Below, piece by piece: positions 20,736-34,200 of a stretch of 64,000 bases of DNA. Where the stretch lies: the NCBI GenBank assembly GCA_037577475.1, contig CM075189.1, positions 31,953,339 to 32,017,338 of the forward strand, read 5' to 3'. Each line of letters starts with the position of its first letter. The stretch's first letter is position 1. Below the pieces are notes generated by a model. That model saw nothing but the letters and a program-made list of their open reading frames with translations, was not told the origin of the DNA and did no database searches. This DNA comes from Chaunax sp. Z400 (lineage: Eukaryota; Chordata; Actinopteri; Lophiiformes; Chaunacidae). The position numbers and the translations under genes were made by a program.

Positions 20736-21418
20736 TTACTCATCTTCCAGAGATGGCTTCGCACGCCCACTTGTGGAGTGAGCACCTGTGCTGGGGTGAG
20801 CACCCCAGGACCCTGGGCACTCCAGCCTTTCATCCTCAAAACCATTGAATTCCTCCTCTTCCTCGTCTTCCTCATCGACATCAGTCTCACTGTCCTCAGT
20901 CTCATCACTATCGTCATCCTGCATGTTCCCGATGACCTGAGCTTCTCTTCCTGCTGCGATGCTGCTCCGTAGGGGCCATGGCTTGGTAGGTATAGACTCT
21001 TCATTGTCACTCTCTGAAATCTGTGAGTTGAGGACAAACTTGTACTTGATATTTTCCTCCTCAGTTCTACCTCCCAGCGACATCTGCTGAGTCTTAATAG
21101 CATTGCCCAGCACTGATGTTATCTTCAGTGTCTCCCTCACTGCATATCCATCGGCCTTGTAGAGATGCTTCATATTCAAACTGATGTGTGCTTTGGTAGC
21201 CATAAACTGGGCGACTGCCTTAATGAAGAAAATCCGGCCAGTCTCTGTGTCTACTTCAGTAGGAATATCCATCTGAGGGTCATATCTCTACAAGCCATTT
21301 GAGGATTTCTGCCACTAAAGCGAAGTTTGATCTTCTGAAGTTCTCCATGGATATCATCCGAGGATAGCCCAAGGTCCTCATCATTTCTATGAAATTTCTT
21401 ACTTCTCGGAAAGATATT
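20736..21418 (-). pseudogene. cluap1: Retro-pseudogene of cluap1 (IFT38), with start loss, frameshift and internal deletion
   Basis: Read 21418 to 20736. SFREVRNFIEMMRTLGYPRM..SMENFRRSNFALVAEILKWLVE matches the CLUAP1 N-terminus, with the initiating ATG changed to ATA. A frameshift and TGA follow near 21285, then DIPTEVDTETGRIFFIKAV, FMATKAHISLNMKHLYKADGYAV and ITSVLGNAIKT continue the same domain. After NSQISE the sequence jumps to SDNEESIPTKPW and VIGNMQDDDSDETEDSETDV plus a Glu/Asp run, which is the CLUAP1 C-terminal acidic tail. About 200 residues of central coiled coil are absent. Known: CLUAP1/IFT38 is an IFT-B component needed for ciliogenesis and has a multi-exon gene. Contiguity of several exons without introns points to a processed copy. 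It cannot make IFT38. Confidence 0.88.
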
Positions 21419-21976
21419 TTGACCTGCGATCACTGCTCAAAAAAAAAAACAAAAGGAAAGAGGAAGAACTGAGCTGAATTAATTCAGTCGAAAATAATAA
21501 AAGTCTACTGTAGCAGTTGTCGCTACAAAATCTGGCTAGCTTTGGCTACAAGGTAGTTAGAAAAAAGCTGATGCTAGGTGTTGGCTTTAATGTGCTAACT
21601 GAGCTAACAAGTATCAATTTCTTTCATGCTTTTGATGTATCTGTTTTCTTTGAAGTTTTGCGCCGATTCACCAAATTTTGTTCCATCAAGGCAAAAGGTG
21701 TTCTCTATGGAAATCAAGTCTTACTCTACGGAAGTTCAAGATGATCAAAAAGGACTAGCGACGGATTTATGGATTTATTGTTATTAAAATGCTAATTGGT
21801 AATTTAATCCATATACTAGTATGTTATGTTATCAGAACAGCCATTAGAACAAAAAATCCAGATTAGAGAAAAATTATAATCTAATACATGATCATGTCAG
21901 TAGGGTGGCTTATCTGTTGACCCAATTTTGAAAAGTAATCTTTTTCAATATAGCTTTTAAAATTAGTTTAACCCAC

Positions 21977-22186
21977 CTGAATCATGCCTGATTCGATGTC
22001 CGCTCTGCATGGCACTGACCGCGTACAATCTGGACAAAACAAATAACACATGTTAAAAGTTAAAGAATGATGAATGCAGCATATATAGTCAAATTTAACA
22101 GAGGAGGCCGGTGCTTTCAGTAGGTCATACTTGGGTAAAGAAGGTTTCTGGAGCCTTGAGGAGGAGGAGGAGGGAACCAGGGGACT
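21977..22186 (-). other. Two exon-like segments (unidentified)
   Basis: Segment 22131-22186 (acceptor ATCTTCAG, donor GTATGA; frame PLVPSSSSSRLQKPSLP) and segment 21977-22029 (acceptor TTGTCCAG, donor GTGGGT; open in two frames) lie on the minus strand between the duplicated unit and the cluap1 copy. Joining them keeps an open frame, but the function is unrecognised. They may be remnants of the gene whose exon is duplicated. Confidence 0.25.
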
Positions 22187-22464
22187 CTGAAGATACAGGG
22201 TAGGATGTCAAATAACAATGAGTTTATGTAATCCTTAAGATTTTTCATCAAACACCAGGCTTTGTATTCTTTATTAGTGGCAGAGTCTGCTGATGCACAA
22301 CAAACACTTCCTGCTGCTTCACATTAACAGTGTTCAATTGGCAAAAGACAAGAAGGTTTTTACTGTGAAACAGTTACAGGAAACGCAACACATTTGTCAG
22401 TGAGGTTAGCACTAAGTGCAATTGTTCATCAAGAATGAGCCTAAAAAGCAAGACGAGTGATTTT

Positions 22465-22925
22465 AGATATAGGAATTCACTAATGTACAGCATTTGTTAA
22501 GAAATCTAACTTCACAGGTGAATACATATTTTATATTATTACAACTGTGCTTTATTATATTATCATTCATTATTAAGAGGTGTAACGGTCAACAAAATCT
22601 GTGGTTCTGTAAACAGACACACCAGTTACTCTATTTCTGACAAAGTGCTAAATAAGAGTTTAGAGAGTATTACTTTGGTGACCACATCAAATCAACCACG
22701 ACTGACATTTTGAGAATTATAACTCACACAAGTCTTAAGTTTAAGAGATACCTGGGAATGTAAATAATCTCCCCCAGAGGGGACTGGAAGGCCACGTACC
22801 TCAACTTCCTCCTGTCGTCTGTCTGGTGGCTGAATCCTGCGGAAGGAAAGATGATCGTAAAAGCAATATTTGTTTTAAAAAATCTAATGTGTGAAGTTTT
22901 TATCATGTTCACATCAACCATTTTT
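22465..22925 (-). repeat. Direct duplication, copy B, with exon-like core 22752-22836
   Basis: The partner of 19280-19720. Its core is one base shorter before the RYVAFQSPLGEIIYIP segment, so the two copies read differently on the N-terminal side (TQTEDRREL in copy A, HQTDDRRKL in copy B). Acceptor CTTCCGCAG and donor GTATCT are intact. Confidence 0.8.
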
Positions 22926-23465
22926 AGCATAAATGCCAAGTCGGGTGCAATAAAAATTCAGTTTATTCTGTCTGATGTGAATCAAAGGTTCCGAACCTTT
23001 TTAGTCAGACACACCCACATAGTAGTGATGAGTAGACCGACTCATCCGAATGTGAACCTTAAATCATCCACCTGCCACCATCCCATGCCATACAATTGAA
23101 TTTTCACTTGTTTTATTGAAAAACACACTGCAAACCATAATAACGAAAGAAAATCTTGACACATAAAGTTGCACAAATTCAATTCAAATCTCAAATCTCA
23201 CACTTTTAAGATCCTGTTCTTCTCAAACTATAGAGATCCTGTTTTTATTTATTAGTGTCTCACACTATTGAGATTAGAGATCCTGTTCTTTACTATTCTG
23301 ACTTCTTCCGTACGTTTTTCGGTCGCTAACTAGTTCTACATACTTCCAGCTACAGATACCATTCATATTCTTTAAGGAAAAGTGTGATTTATATTTTTTG
23401 GTAACTTTTATACTTTTTAAGATATTAAGCTTTTTAAGACAAATTTTTATAATGGAAGAAAATGG

Positions 23466-24340
23466 GAGAAAATGACATGCAAATACATGCTGTACATACT
23501 ATACATACTGTACATGCTGTACAATACATTCTGTACATATTATACATGCTGTACAATACATACGGTACATACTATACATGCTGTACATACATACTGCTGT
23601 ACATGCTGTATAATACATACTGTACATACTATACATGCTGTATAATACATACTGTACATACTATACATGCTGTACAATACATACTGTACATACTATACAT
23701 GCTGTACATACATACTGCTGTACATGCTGTATAATACATACTGTACATACTATACATGCTGTACAATACATACTGTACATACTGTACATGCTGTATAATA
23801 CATACTGTACATATTATACATGCTGTACATACATACTGCTGTACATGCTGTATAATATATACTGTAATACTATACATGCTGTATAATACATACTGTAATA
23901 CTATACATGCTGTATAATACATACTGTACATACTATACATGCTGTGCATGTTGTATAATACATACGGTACATACTATACATGCTGTACAATACATACTGT
24001 AAATACTGTACATGCTGTATAATACATACTGTAATACTATACATGCTGTATAATACATACTGTACATACTATACATGCTGTGCATGTTGTATAATACATA
24101 CGGTACATACTATACATGCTGTACAATACATACTGTAAATACTGTACATGCTGTATAATACGTACGGTACATACTATACATGCTGTACAATACATACTGT
24201 ACATACTATACATGCTGTATAATACATAAGGTACATACTGTACATGCTGTATAATACATACTGTACATACTGTACATGCTGTATAATACATACTGTACAT
24301 ACTGTACATGCTGTATAATACATACTGTACATACTACACA
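23466..24340 (+). repeat. Minisatellite, about 32 bp unit
   Basis: About 875 bp of tandem units such as 'catactgtacatactata' followed by 'catgctgtataata', with length variants (insertions of 'catactgctgta', deletion of 'ca'). The unit is rich in TGTA/TACA palindromes. Because 32 is not a multiple of three, open frames run through it on both strands (Met-Tyr-Ser repeats); these are not genes. Confidence 0.97.
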
Positions 24341-24448
24341 GATTGGAGGGAGGGCTCATTTGACAGTGTCTGAATTGTAATGCATTCTTCATTGGCTGAT
24401 GTAATGTTTTGTTAATTTGTCCTCATATCTGCTTTGCGATAACTTCAG

Positions 24449-24524
24449 GATGAGCATGAAAATGCAAAGGTGGCCATCAGAGAGAGCGATGAGCAATTTG
24501 CTTCTCTTCAGCAGAGACTCCAAC
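24449..24524 (+). other. Exon-like coiled-coil segment, plus strand
   Basis: Bounded by acceptor TAACTTCAG and donor GTACAA. The frame DEHENAKVAIRESDEQFASL continues with QQRLQ and is strongly helical and charged. No family is recognised. It lies on the opposite strand to the coiled-coil remnant at 16690-16945, as expected if both lay in arms of an inverted duplication, although the two peptides are not alike. Confidence 0.35.
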
Positions 24525-24759
24525 GTACAAAATCATTCGTCTTTACTCTAGTGTGTTTTAGATGTGTCCCTGCTCCAATACACCTGATTTAAGAAATAGG
24601 CTTTAATCAGGCTTGTGCAGAAATTAATCATCATTTGAGTCAGGTGTGGAGTGCAGGGCAGTGGTCCCCAGCACATTTACTTAGAAGAGATAAGATGTTG
24701 TTGTTGTGCATTACAGTCATGGCTCAAACTCGCAACCTTATTAGTTTACACTTTGTCAC

Positions 24760-24993
24760 ACTGGTTGCTTAAATTTACTCATTATTAGACTTCACTTCAC
24801 TGTTTTGGATTTACCTGTTTGACTTTTTTTTGTATCATAAGTTAATTAAAATCACTTTAGTTCATTTAATTCCTCCACTGTCTCTCGTGTGTCTGCATTT
24901 GGGTCCTGAACTTTGAATTTAAGTTTGACAGCTAGACTTTACATATTCTAGAGAAACTCCCTTTTGCAGCAGATGAGTGAAGGAGAGAATGTT
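24760..24993 (-). repeat. Inner inverted repeat, right copy
   Basis: Reverse complement of 16444-16676 with only scattered mismatches over about 230 bp. Beyond 24993 ('tttggatgaacc') the similarity stops because the left copy is cut by the L1-like insertion. On the inner side, similarity stops near 24760. Confidence 0.9.
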
Positions 24994-25007
24994 TGGATGA
25001 ACCAATC

Positions 25008-25403
25008 CTACCCTGTTATATACCACCAGTGAGCCACTCGGGGTCCTATGAGTATTGGTATTGCGGCTGTGAACCTATGAGAACCCGAGTACAGAAGACT
25101 GTAAAGGAATACCTCTTGAGATGGTGATACTGCTCTTGTAGTTGCTTCACAGGGTATGTGTGTTCTGACAGTGAATGGCCCTTTAATAACATTCCGTTGT
25201 GTTTGTGGGTTGATAGGAGAGCTTTCAAAGATTATGGACGCTGCATTCGATTCCACTTTATCTTGTCCCTCTGTGTGATAGTGAGATGGTTTCAGGCTGT
25301 GATGTAAACCCCAAACACTGGACAGTCTGGGGGAACAGAATAGATCAGCAAGGATGATTGAGAGCAAAACAACCATAAAAATACTTAAAATGATCTGAGA
25401 CAA
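25008..25403 (-). CDS. 131-codon ORF with N-terminal signal peptide, family unknown
   Basis: A single open frame starts MSQIILSIFMVVLLSIILAD (strong signal peptide or anchor) and continues with KGPFTVRTHIPCEATTRAVS and IGPRVAHWWYITG before a stop. No Pfam-like motif is recognised; only two Cys follow the leader. It lies within the span of the right arm of the inverted duplication, and its left-arm counterpart is replaced by the L1-like insertion. A donor-like GTATTCC after the SPSQE segment means the 3' part could be intronic. Composition is not low-complexity, but translation is unproven. Confidence 0.3.
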   Translation of the reverse strand: MSQIILSIFMVVLLSIILADLFCSPRLSSVWGLHHSLKPSHYHTEGQDKVESNAASIIFESSPINPQTQRNVIKGPFTVRTHIPCEATTRAVSPSQEVFLYSLLYSGSHRFTAAIPILIGPRVAHWWYITG

Positions 25404-25439
25404 AACTCCAAATGAATACTAATTATGTTCTGTGCTGTG

Positions 25440-25705
25440 CAACATGACAAAATCCATGGGTGAGAGGCAGAATACACCCTGGGTGGCCAGTTTATCCCAG
25501 GGCCAATGCATAGTGACAACCATTCATGCTCACATTCTAACCTATGGGAAATTCAGTCACCAATTCCCCTGTAGGTCATGTTTTTGTTCTGTGGGAGGAA
25601 GCAGAACACAGAGACACAGGGAGAACATGGAAACTCCACACAGAAAGGCCTCAGATCTGGTTTCTTTCATTCTTCTTTAGTGTGGTAAATCTTAACCACT
25701 GCACC
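25440..25705 (-). mobile_element. Fish SINE, minus strand; includes the outer inverted repeat right copy (25577-25690)
   Basis: On the minus strand it reads 'gcggtgcagtggttaag' (tRNA-like head), then the conserved core 'tctgtgtggagtttccatgt' and 'gcttcctcccacagaac', then 'ggggaattggtgactgaat'. This is the same core type as the SINE at 43286-43480. The 25577-25690 portion is nearly identical to 15258-15362, including a shared unusual stretch 'aagaatgaaagaaaccagat' not seen in the 43 kb copy. Confidence 0.8.
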
Positions 25706-28244
<2,539 letters not shown>

Positions 28245-28245
28245 T

Positions 28246-31200
28246 TTAGGCCCTCTTCATGCCTCTTCCCATCAGACAGGCAAAGATGGTCATCACCATT
28301 TTGGGGTTGACCTCCACCAAGTCCTCAGGCAGGGCATAGATTTTCGTTCCGATCTTCCTCGCCATGGAAATAGCATACCTGGTGCAGGAAACAGTCGTGG
28401 TTAGGATCACCATGGCAACATATAAGATCTGTGGTACTGTATTTCTAACCTACATGTTTATGTAGCAAATTTATCACAGTTTGACATTTTCCTTTATCAA
28501 CACTGATTTAAAAGTTACATTTGAAGCCTTATCATGTGTTTTCTCTAATGCTTGAAATGATTTGATCACTTTTTTATTTGAAAATATATTTATATCTGTG
28601 GTCAGAATCCTGAGTTTGCAAAGGGACATTTTGAAAGTGAAAGAATATTTTCAAAGCACAAAAATTATATTTTGTAGCTAAATTATTGTCATGCAAAGAA
28701 CAATAATCTTAGCGAACAAAACCGTAAGTGCACAATGACCTCAGTTATTCCTGCTGTGCAGCAATGACTCTGGACCAGGCATTTAAAAGAGGAATACGAG
28801 AGGAAAAGGAGGAAGATGAAAAGGATGTTTTAGATGTTTCCCTGCAATAGTTTACATGAGGATAGAATTCAGATTCCATGTACAAAATACATTTTCAGAG
28901 ATAAAACTGTGAACATTGGTTATTTATTTAGTGAGAGCATACGGTATCTGTTTACAGCTACTTACATTCAAACATTTTGATGCACCGTTTTTTGATATTT
29001 CAAATATCTGGCGGTATGTTGAGGATGACCGTCTGAAGATGAAATTTGGTGTCATTTTGCAAAAATGTGGGAGAAAATTAATTTAATTCGATTTAATGTT
29101 TTTGAGAAAAACAGTGTGATGGACTTCATAGTTCCTGCCAGCTCAAAACATCTGAACGTTCCTGCTAAACTGGGCAGAAATTGCAAATTTGTAGCAAATA
29201 CAACGGATGTTTTCAATCTTTTTTTTTTTAACTGAACAGTTGTTGTAGCGCCATCATCAGGTCAATTAGCCCACAATCCCATTTGAGGGAATTTGGAATG
29301 AAGCAGGACCAAAGTGAAAAGTCTGGTTTATTTTCATGCATGAGAGGCAGATTTCCAAGAAGTCATAGAAGTACTAGTAGTAGTAGTAGTTGTAGAAGTG
29401 GTAGTGCTAGTAGTTCTAAGAGGAGCTGCCCAGTCCCTAATAATATTTATCCAGTTCCAGTTCCTTTAGTGCACACCTACTAGCCAAGTGACCTATTGGC
29501 TGAAATTGTGACACAACGTAACTCTGTCGGCTTTAGTAAGTACAGTATAGATACAAATTATAATTTATGTGAATACAAAACATTTTTATGCAGATCTAAA
29601 AGAAAAGCAGGTGGGTGATTACTTGGCATTGTCCAGTTTGTCTTCATCTGACAGAGTTCCTGTTTTCACCAGCTCAAAGTTCACACTCTCTGGTTGAATG
29701 GCATCAATCACATCCAGAACTGGAATACTGGTGCTGATCGATTTGTCCTGAGCAGAGATACACACACACACACACATCATATGTGTTACTCAACATATCT
29801 GGAACAAACACAGAAGCTAGATGACAGCTGACAAAAAAAGATGACAAAAAATCCATTACAGAGTTTTAAAAAATGTGCATCTTAAAATACAGCTCTTAAT
29901 GTTCAGGGAAATTAAATTATTCTTAATTATGATAACTCATTTTTACAACTGAACAATGTCAACCATTTTGACCTTGGCCCTAACGGAAGCAAGATTATAA
30001 ACTGAAGCATCTGAATCGATCACTTGCCAGTTAAGATGAGTCAACAGTCAATAAAGGTATAAAGCAGACCATTCAATAGGCTTTTTAAAAATTACAAATC
30101 ACCACAACCACCACAAAAATTTCTGGGTGGTGTCCAGTAGTTAGGGAGATTAGCTTCGGACAGATTCACACATGACTAAAGGAGAAAATGATACTACACA
30201 CAGGACGGTTAATGAAAAACCAAACCAAAATTTGTATTAACTAAACTCACCTTAAAGCTTTTGATAGAGGAACTCTTTCCAGCCTCAGCCAAAGTCTTGT
30301 TGACCCATGAAACTATCAGATCATCTCCTGCAACTTGTCCATCTCCAAGGTCTTCAAGAACATTTAAAGTGTACCTGTATATAGATTATAAGACCCAATG
30401 TATGACTATCAACAATGACATCATATATTCTAGAAACAGTATGGAGCTTATGGAGCAATGACTTCAACAGACAGAGATTATTTTAAGGTGTGATAAAATA
30501 CCTTAATGTTATTGTAAATAACTAAGATGACTGGAAGCCTCTGTCTCCCAATGTCTAATGTTATTTAATATTTAATGGCAGTCTCAGAGAGGGGTGATTC
30601 TTCTTGCCTTCCCTTTCCTGATGATTTTGTGTGTATATTTTCTCTACGGCTTCACTGAAAGAATCAGCCTGTCCACTCCACACTGTGACACTGAAACATC
30701 ATTGTGCAATGAGAGAGCTGTGCCTTCTGTCTTTTCTGGGCTGTAAAGCACCTAAAACATCTGAGTCGGAAGACTAATAGATGTGTATCCATGGCAACAA
30801 ATCACAAAGAATGAAGATGAACTATGAAGGGGTAAGTCACCTCCTCATCAGCTGCCACACTAATGCCAGAGTTAAGGTCTGGTTCCCATCGTTCAGGTCT
30901 TGTCCTGCAATTCCAACCAGGGAAAAACCAGCTTTGTTCTTCCCCAGCTCCACAGCATAGTTACAGTTTTCAATCTGCCGTACACACACACATCATGTTA
31001 TCTGTACAGTGTAAAGACGTATAGAAAATTAAGAAGACAACTACTGCGTAAAACTTCTCCTGTATCAACAGCTACATTTACCCTTTTTAAATGACTTCCC
31101 ATTCCTTTGAATGGGGGTTGATTAACTCTGTTTTCCCAGTCCACTGGCACCTTGATTCGCTCATAAAGCTGGAGAATCACCATGGCATCTATCAGATCGC

Positions 31201-34200
31201 TGCATTAAAACACAAATACAACTATTAGAACATCAGTGAGACAACAAACAGCAGAGATGAAACTACAGCCAGCGAGGTACTGACCCGTAGATGTGGTGAA
31301 CATGTGGGCTGACGCCAAGAGAGTTCATCCAGTTCCTGAAAGTTCTCTCCTCTCTGGTCTCACCTTAAGAGAAAGAGTGAGGGGTAAGCTTCACAGTCAC
31401 AGGAGGGTTTTCTTTCATGTGAGAGAGGGATTCTTCATCCATGCTTACTCTCCAGATTCCAGTCTTGGTTCTCTGGTTTGGTGAGAGCCGGGTGTTTGTT
31501 GAACAGCGTGGCTACAAACGCCATGTTGAGCTTCGCGTTTCCACACACGACATCAGTAGCAGTTACAAACTGTCTGCAGCCGAGGCGGTCAGCCTGTTTG
31601 AGCATACACTCCGCTCTCTTTGTAGGATCCTTCTCCTGGGGACACACACAAAGAAGCATTTGGGATTTCATAGAACATCCTTTAGAGCAGGGTGTCCGGA
31701 ATACGACCTGTGGGCCACCTGCAGTCCATGGTACATTTTTAATTGGCTAGGGGCGAATTCTACAAATAGAATGGACTTTTGCCTACATTTAAACCATGTG
31801 AAGATTGCACTTTACTGTATTGAAATTCTCAGTTTTAACACTAGATGGCACTGCTGTGTTGAACGAGGCAGCTTCTCCAAACTCACAAATAAGATGCAAT
31901 CACTCAAAGATTTTGCTACAGGATATTAAACATGACAGAACCAAAGAAATGCAAAATAGGTAAGTAGGTAGGTAGAAGGTATTACAGTAGGATACAAACT
32001 ATAATTTTATAGAATTGAAGTCATGGACCACCGAACCTGCCCTGTTTTCTTGATTCTCCAATCACAATATTCCAATCCTTTTAAAAAATAAAAAATAAAC
32101 ATTTTAAACCATCAACGGAAAATTGTGATGTAGGCTGTCTTTTTTTAAGCATATTCAATTACCAAACATATTTGACCTACATTGGATTGATTTTACTTTA
32201 TTACACTTGATGTGAGGTATATCAAAAAATACTGTTTGTTGCCCGACCCTCCTCATATGTTTCTATATGTGTATGGACGGCCCTGCTTTTAGAGGGTCCC
32301 ATACATTAAAACACATTGTAAAACATATTTGTGACTACAGTTGAAAAGAATTCCTGAATGCATCCTTTCATCCGGTTCCACTCCTGAAGTTCTTCCCTGA
32401 TACATGTCCAACCCTTCTACCAAGTTTCATCAAAATTCATGAGGTAGTTTATTTGTGATAGACGGAAATGGTGAAAAAAAAAACTCCCAATGTTAAAGAA
32501 AGTGAAAAAAAATGACTGGATCCACTTCAAAATTTAACTGGCCCTGCCCTGTCATACACCCAACCCCCCCACCAAGTTTCATGACAACCTCTTTTGTAGT
32601 TTTTGTGTAATCCTGCTGACAGACGGACAGAGAGGCATTAACTCCTTGGTGGAGGTAATCAGTAGAATATAAGTTAGCAACTACATTACACTTTGCAGTC
32701 TTAAGGTAAGAAGTCAAATATTCCAAGGTATGCGTCTTACTTACATAAAGGCCAGTCATGTCGATCTCAACCCGGGGAACGTCCTCTTTAGTGCCGTCTG
32801 GAGCAATCTGCTGTATCAGGTGGAAGTACGCCTTGGAGTCCTGCACAGGAACAAATAAATTAAAAAATAATGATGTGACAAAATACCAAACCAAGTGTCA
32901 GATTTATTCTCCTGTGACTTGATGTGACAGGCATTATTTACTGTTGTTTTTGTAGATAAGTCAAACCATCACATCAAGTATCAGAATATGTTTTTTACAT
33001 AATGAACAGTTTATTAAACATATAATGGACAGATACTTGCAGGGAAACTAGTTTGCAGCACAATTACAAGGCAACCCATCTTATAATCATAAAATTCACC
33101 TCTAGACATATAAACATACACAGTTTGTAAGAGATTAGGTGTGATTACAAAAATATATAAGAGGTAAGGAGGGGCCAGAGCAGCTTGATATCATTTGTGA
33201 CAAGGAAGGAGAGGTCAAAGTGCATGGGGGATAAGGTGCTAATGCACTGTCTGTTTAAAACCATAATGTCTTATAGCACAAATAGTTACGGCTCCTCTCT
33301 AAACATGCATATGTTCAAATCTCCTCTGCTTTCAATGCCTCCGTGCTGCTGTGAGTGTGTGATGGGCTGCAGCTGAGTTGGTGGGTTGTTCCAGGAGCTG
33401 ATTGATCCCACTTTCCAAACTTGAAGTTTTAATGCTGCGTTCAAGACAATGTCAAAGTCTGTAATCTCAACATGGAAATTTCCAACCTTTGAAAAAAATG
33501 TGAGTTCACATGATCAACTCAGAAAACAATATGGGATGCCTGCGGTAACATCGTCCCACTTTGTTGTTGTCCCTACAAGGAACGTGGGTTGCCGTGGTTT
33601 AGCAGGATGAAAAATGTTTCAGGTGAGTGTACTTCTATTTGAAGTCTTCACTCAGTGACAATTAATCCCGTTTGACTCGGATTTGTGATGGGAGTGAAGT
33701 TTATCGCCTCTGTCTTGTATCGTCCACGTCTACCTGGGTCCGTCTAGCTGTGTATTATTAAAAACTAAAAGTAAAAACTCATCTTCTGTGGTCATAAAGT
33801 CTCTTGTAGTCCCTTCAGTGGCAAACACAACAATACATTTTCTTTAGTTAAACTCATCAGTCACAATGGAGGACGCCATGAAGTCAAGTCAGGTAAATCA
33901 GGGAAATGAATTTCCACAGTTTTTGAGCAAAAATCCAACATGCCCATATGTTCGGATCATTTTCTCTGAGTCGGAGCTTGTATTTATGCAAATTCCGATA
34001 TGTCATAAATGCAGCATAAAGGCTGGTTTCTCCCTGGTGGTTATTGGGAGCTGGGAAAAAGGTGGTCTCATTTATTTCATGTAGCACCAGGGTTTCCCCT
34101 GAGCCAGGTGGTAACAAAATATCATTCCTCAAGTGGCAACAACTCAAATGAGGCCAGGAGGCGCCTCTGGTCATCCGTGTTGTGTGCTTTCTTCATCCTT

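Noticed and set aside
20736..21272. HORMA-domain or other meiotic protein
   Set aside because: My first impression; the full frame, including the acidic tail, matches CLUAP1/IFT38 in order.
23466..24340. CRISPR array
   Set aside because: Head-to-tail repeats without unique spacers, in a vertebrate genome.
23462..24392. Long open frames of Met-Tyr-Ser type on both strands
   Set aside because: They arise from the 32 bp minisatellite; all frames are open because the unit lacks stops in most phases.
16444..24993. A simple DNA transposon with the inner repeats as its ends
   Set aside because: No target-site duplication was visible, the left end is cut by the L1-like poly(A) tail, and the repeats contain the head of another dispersed family; a duplication origin fits better, though a composite mobile unit is not excluded.
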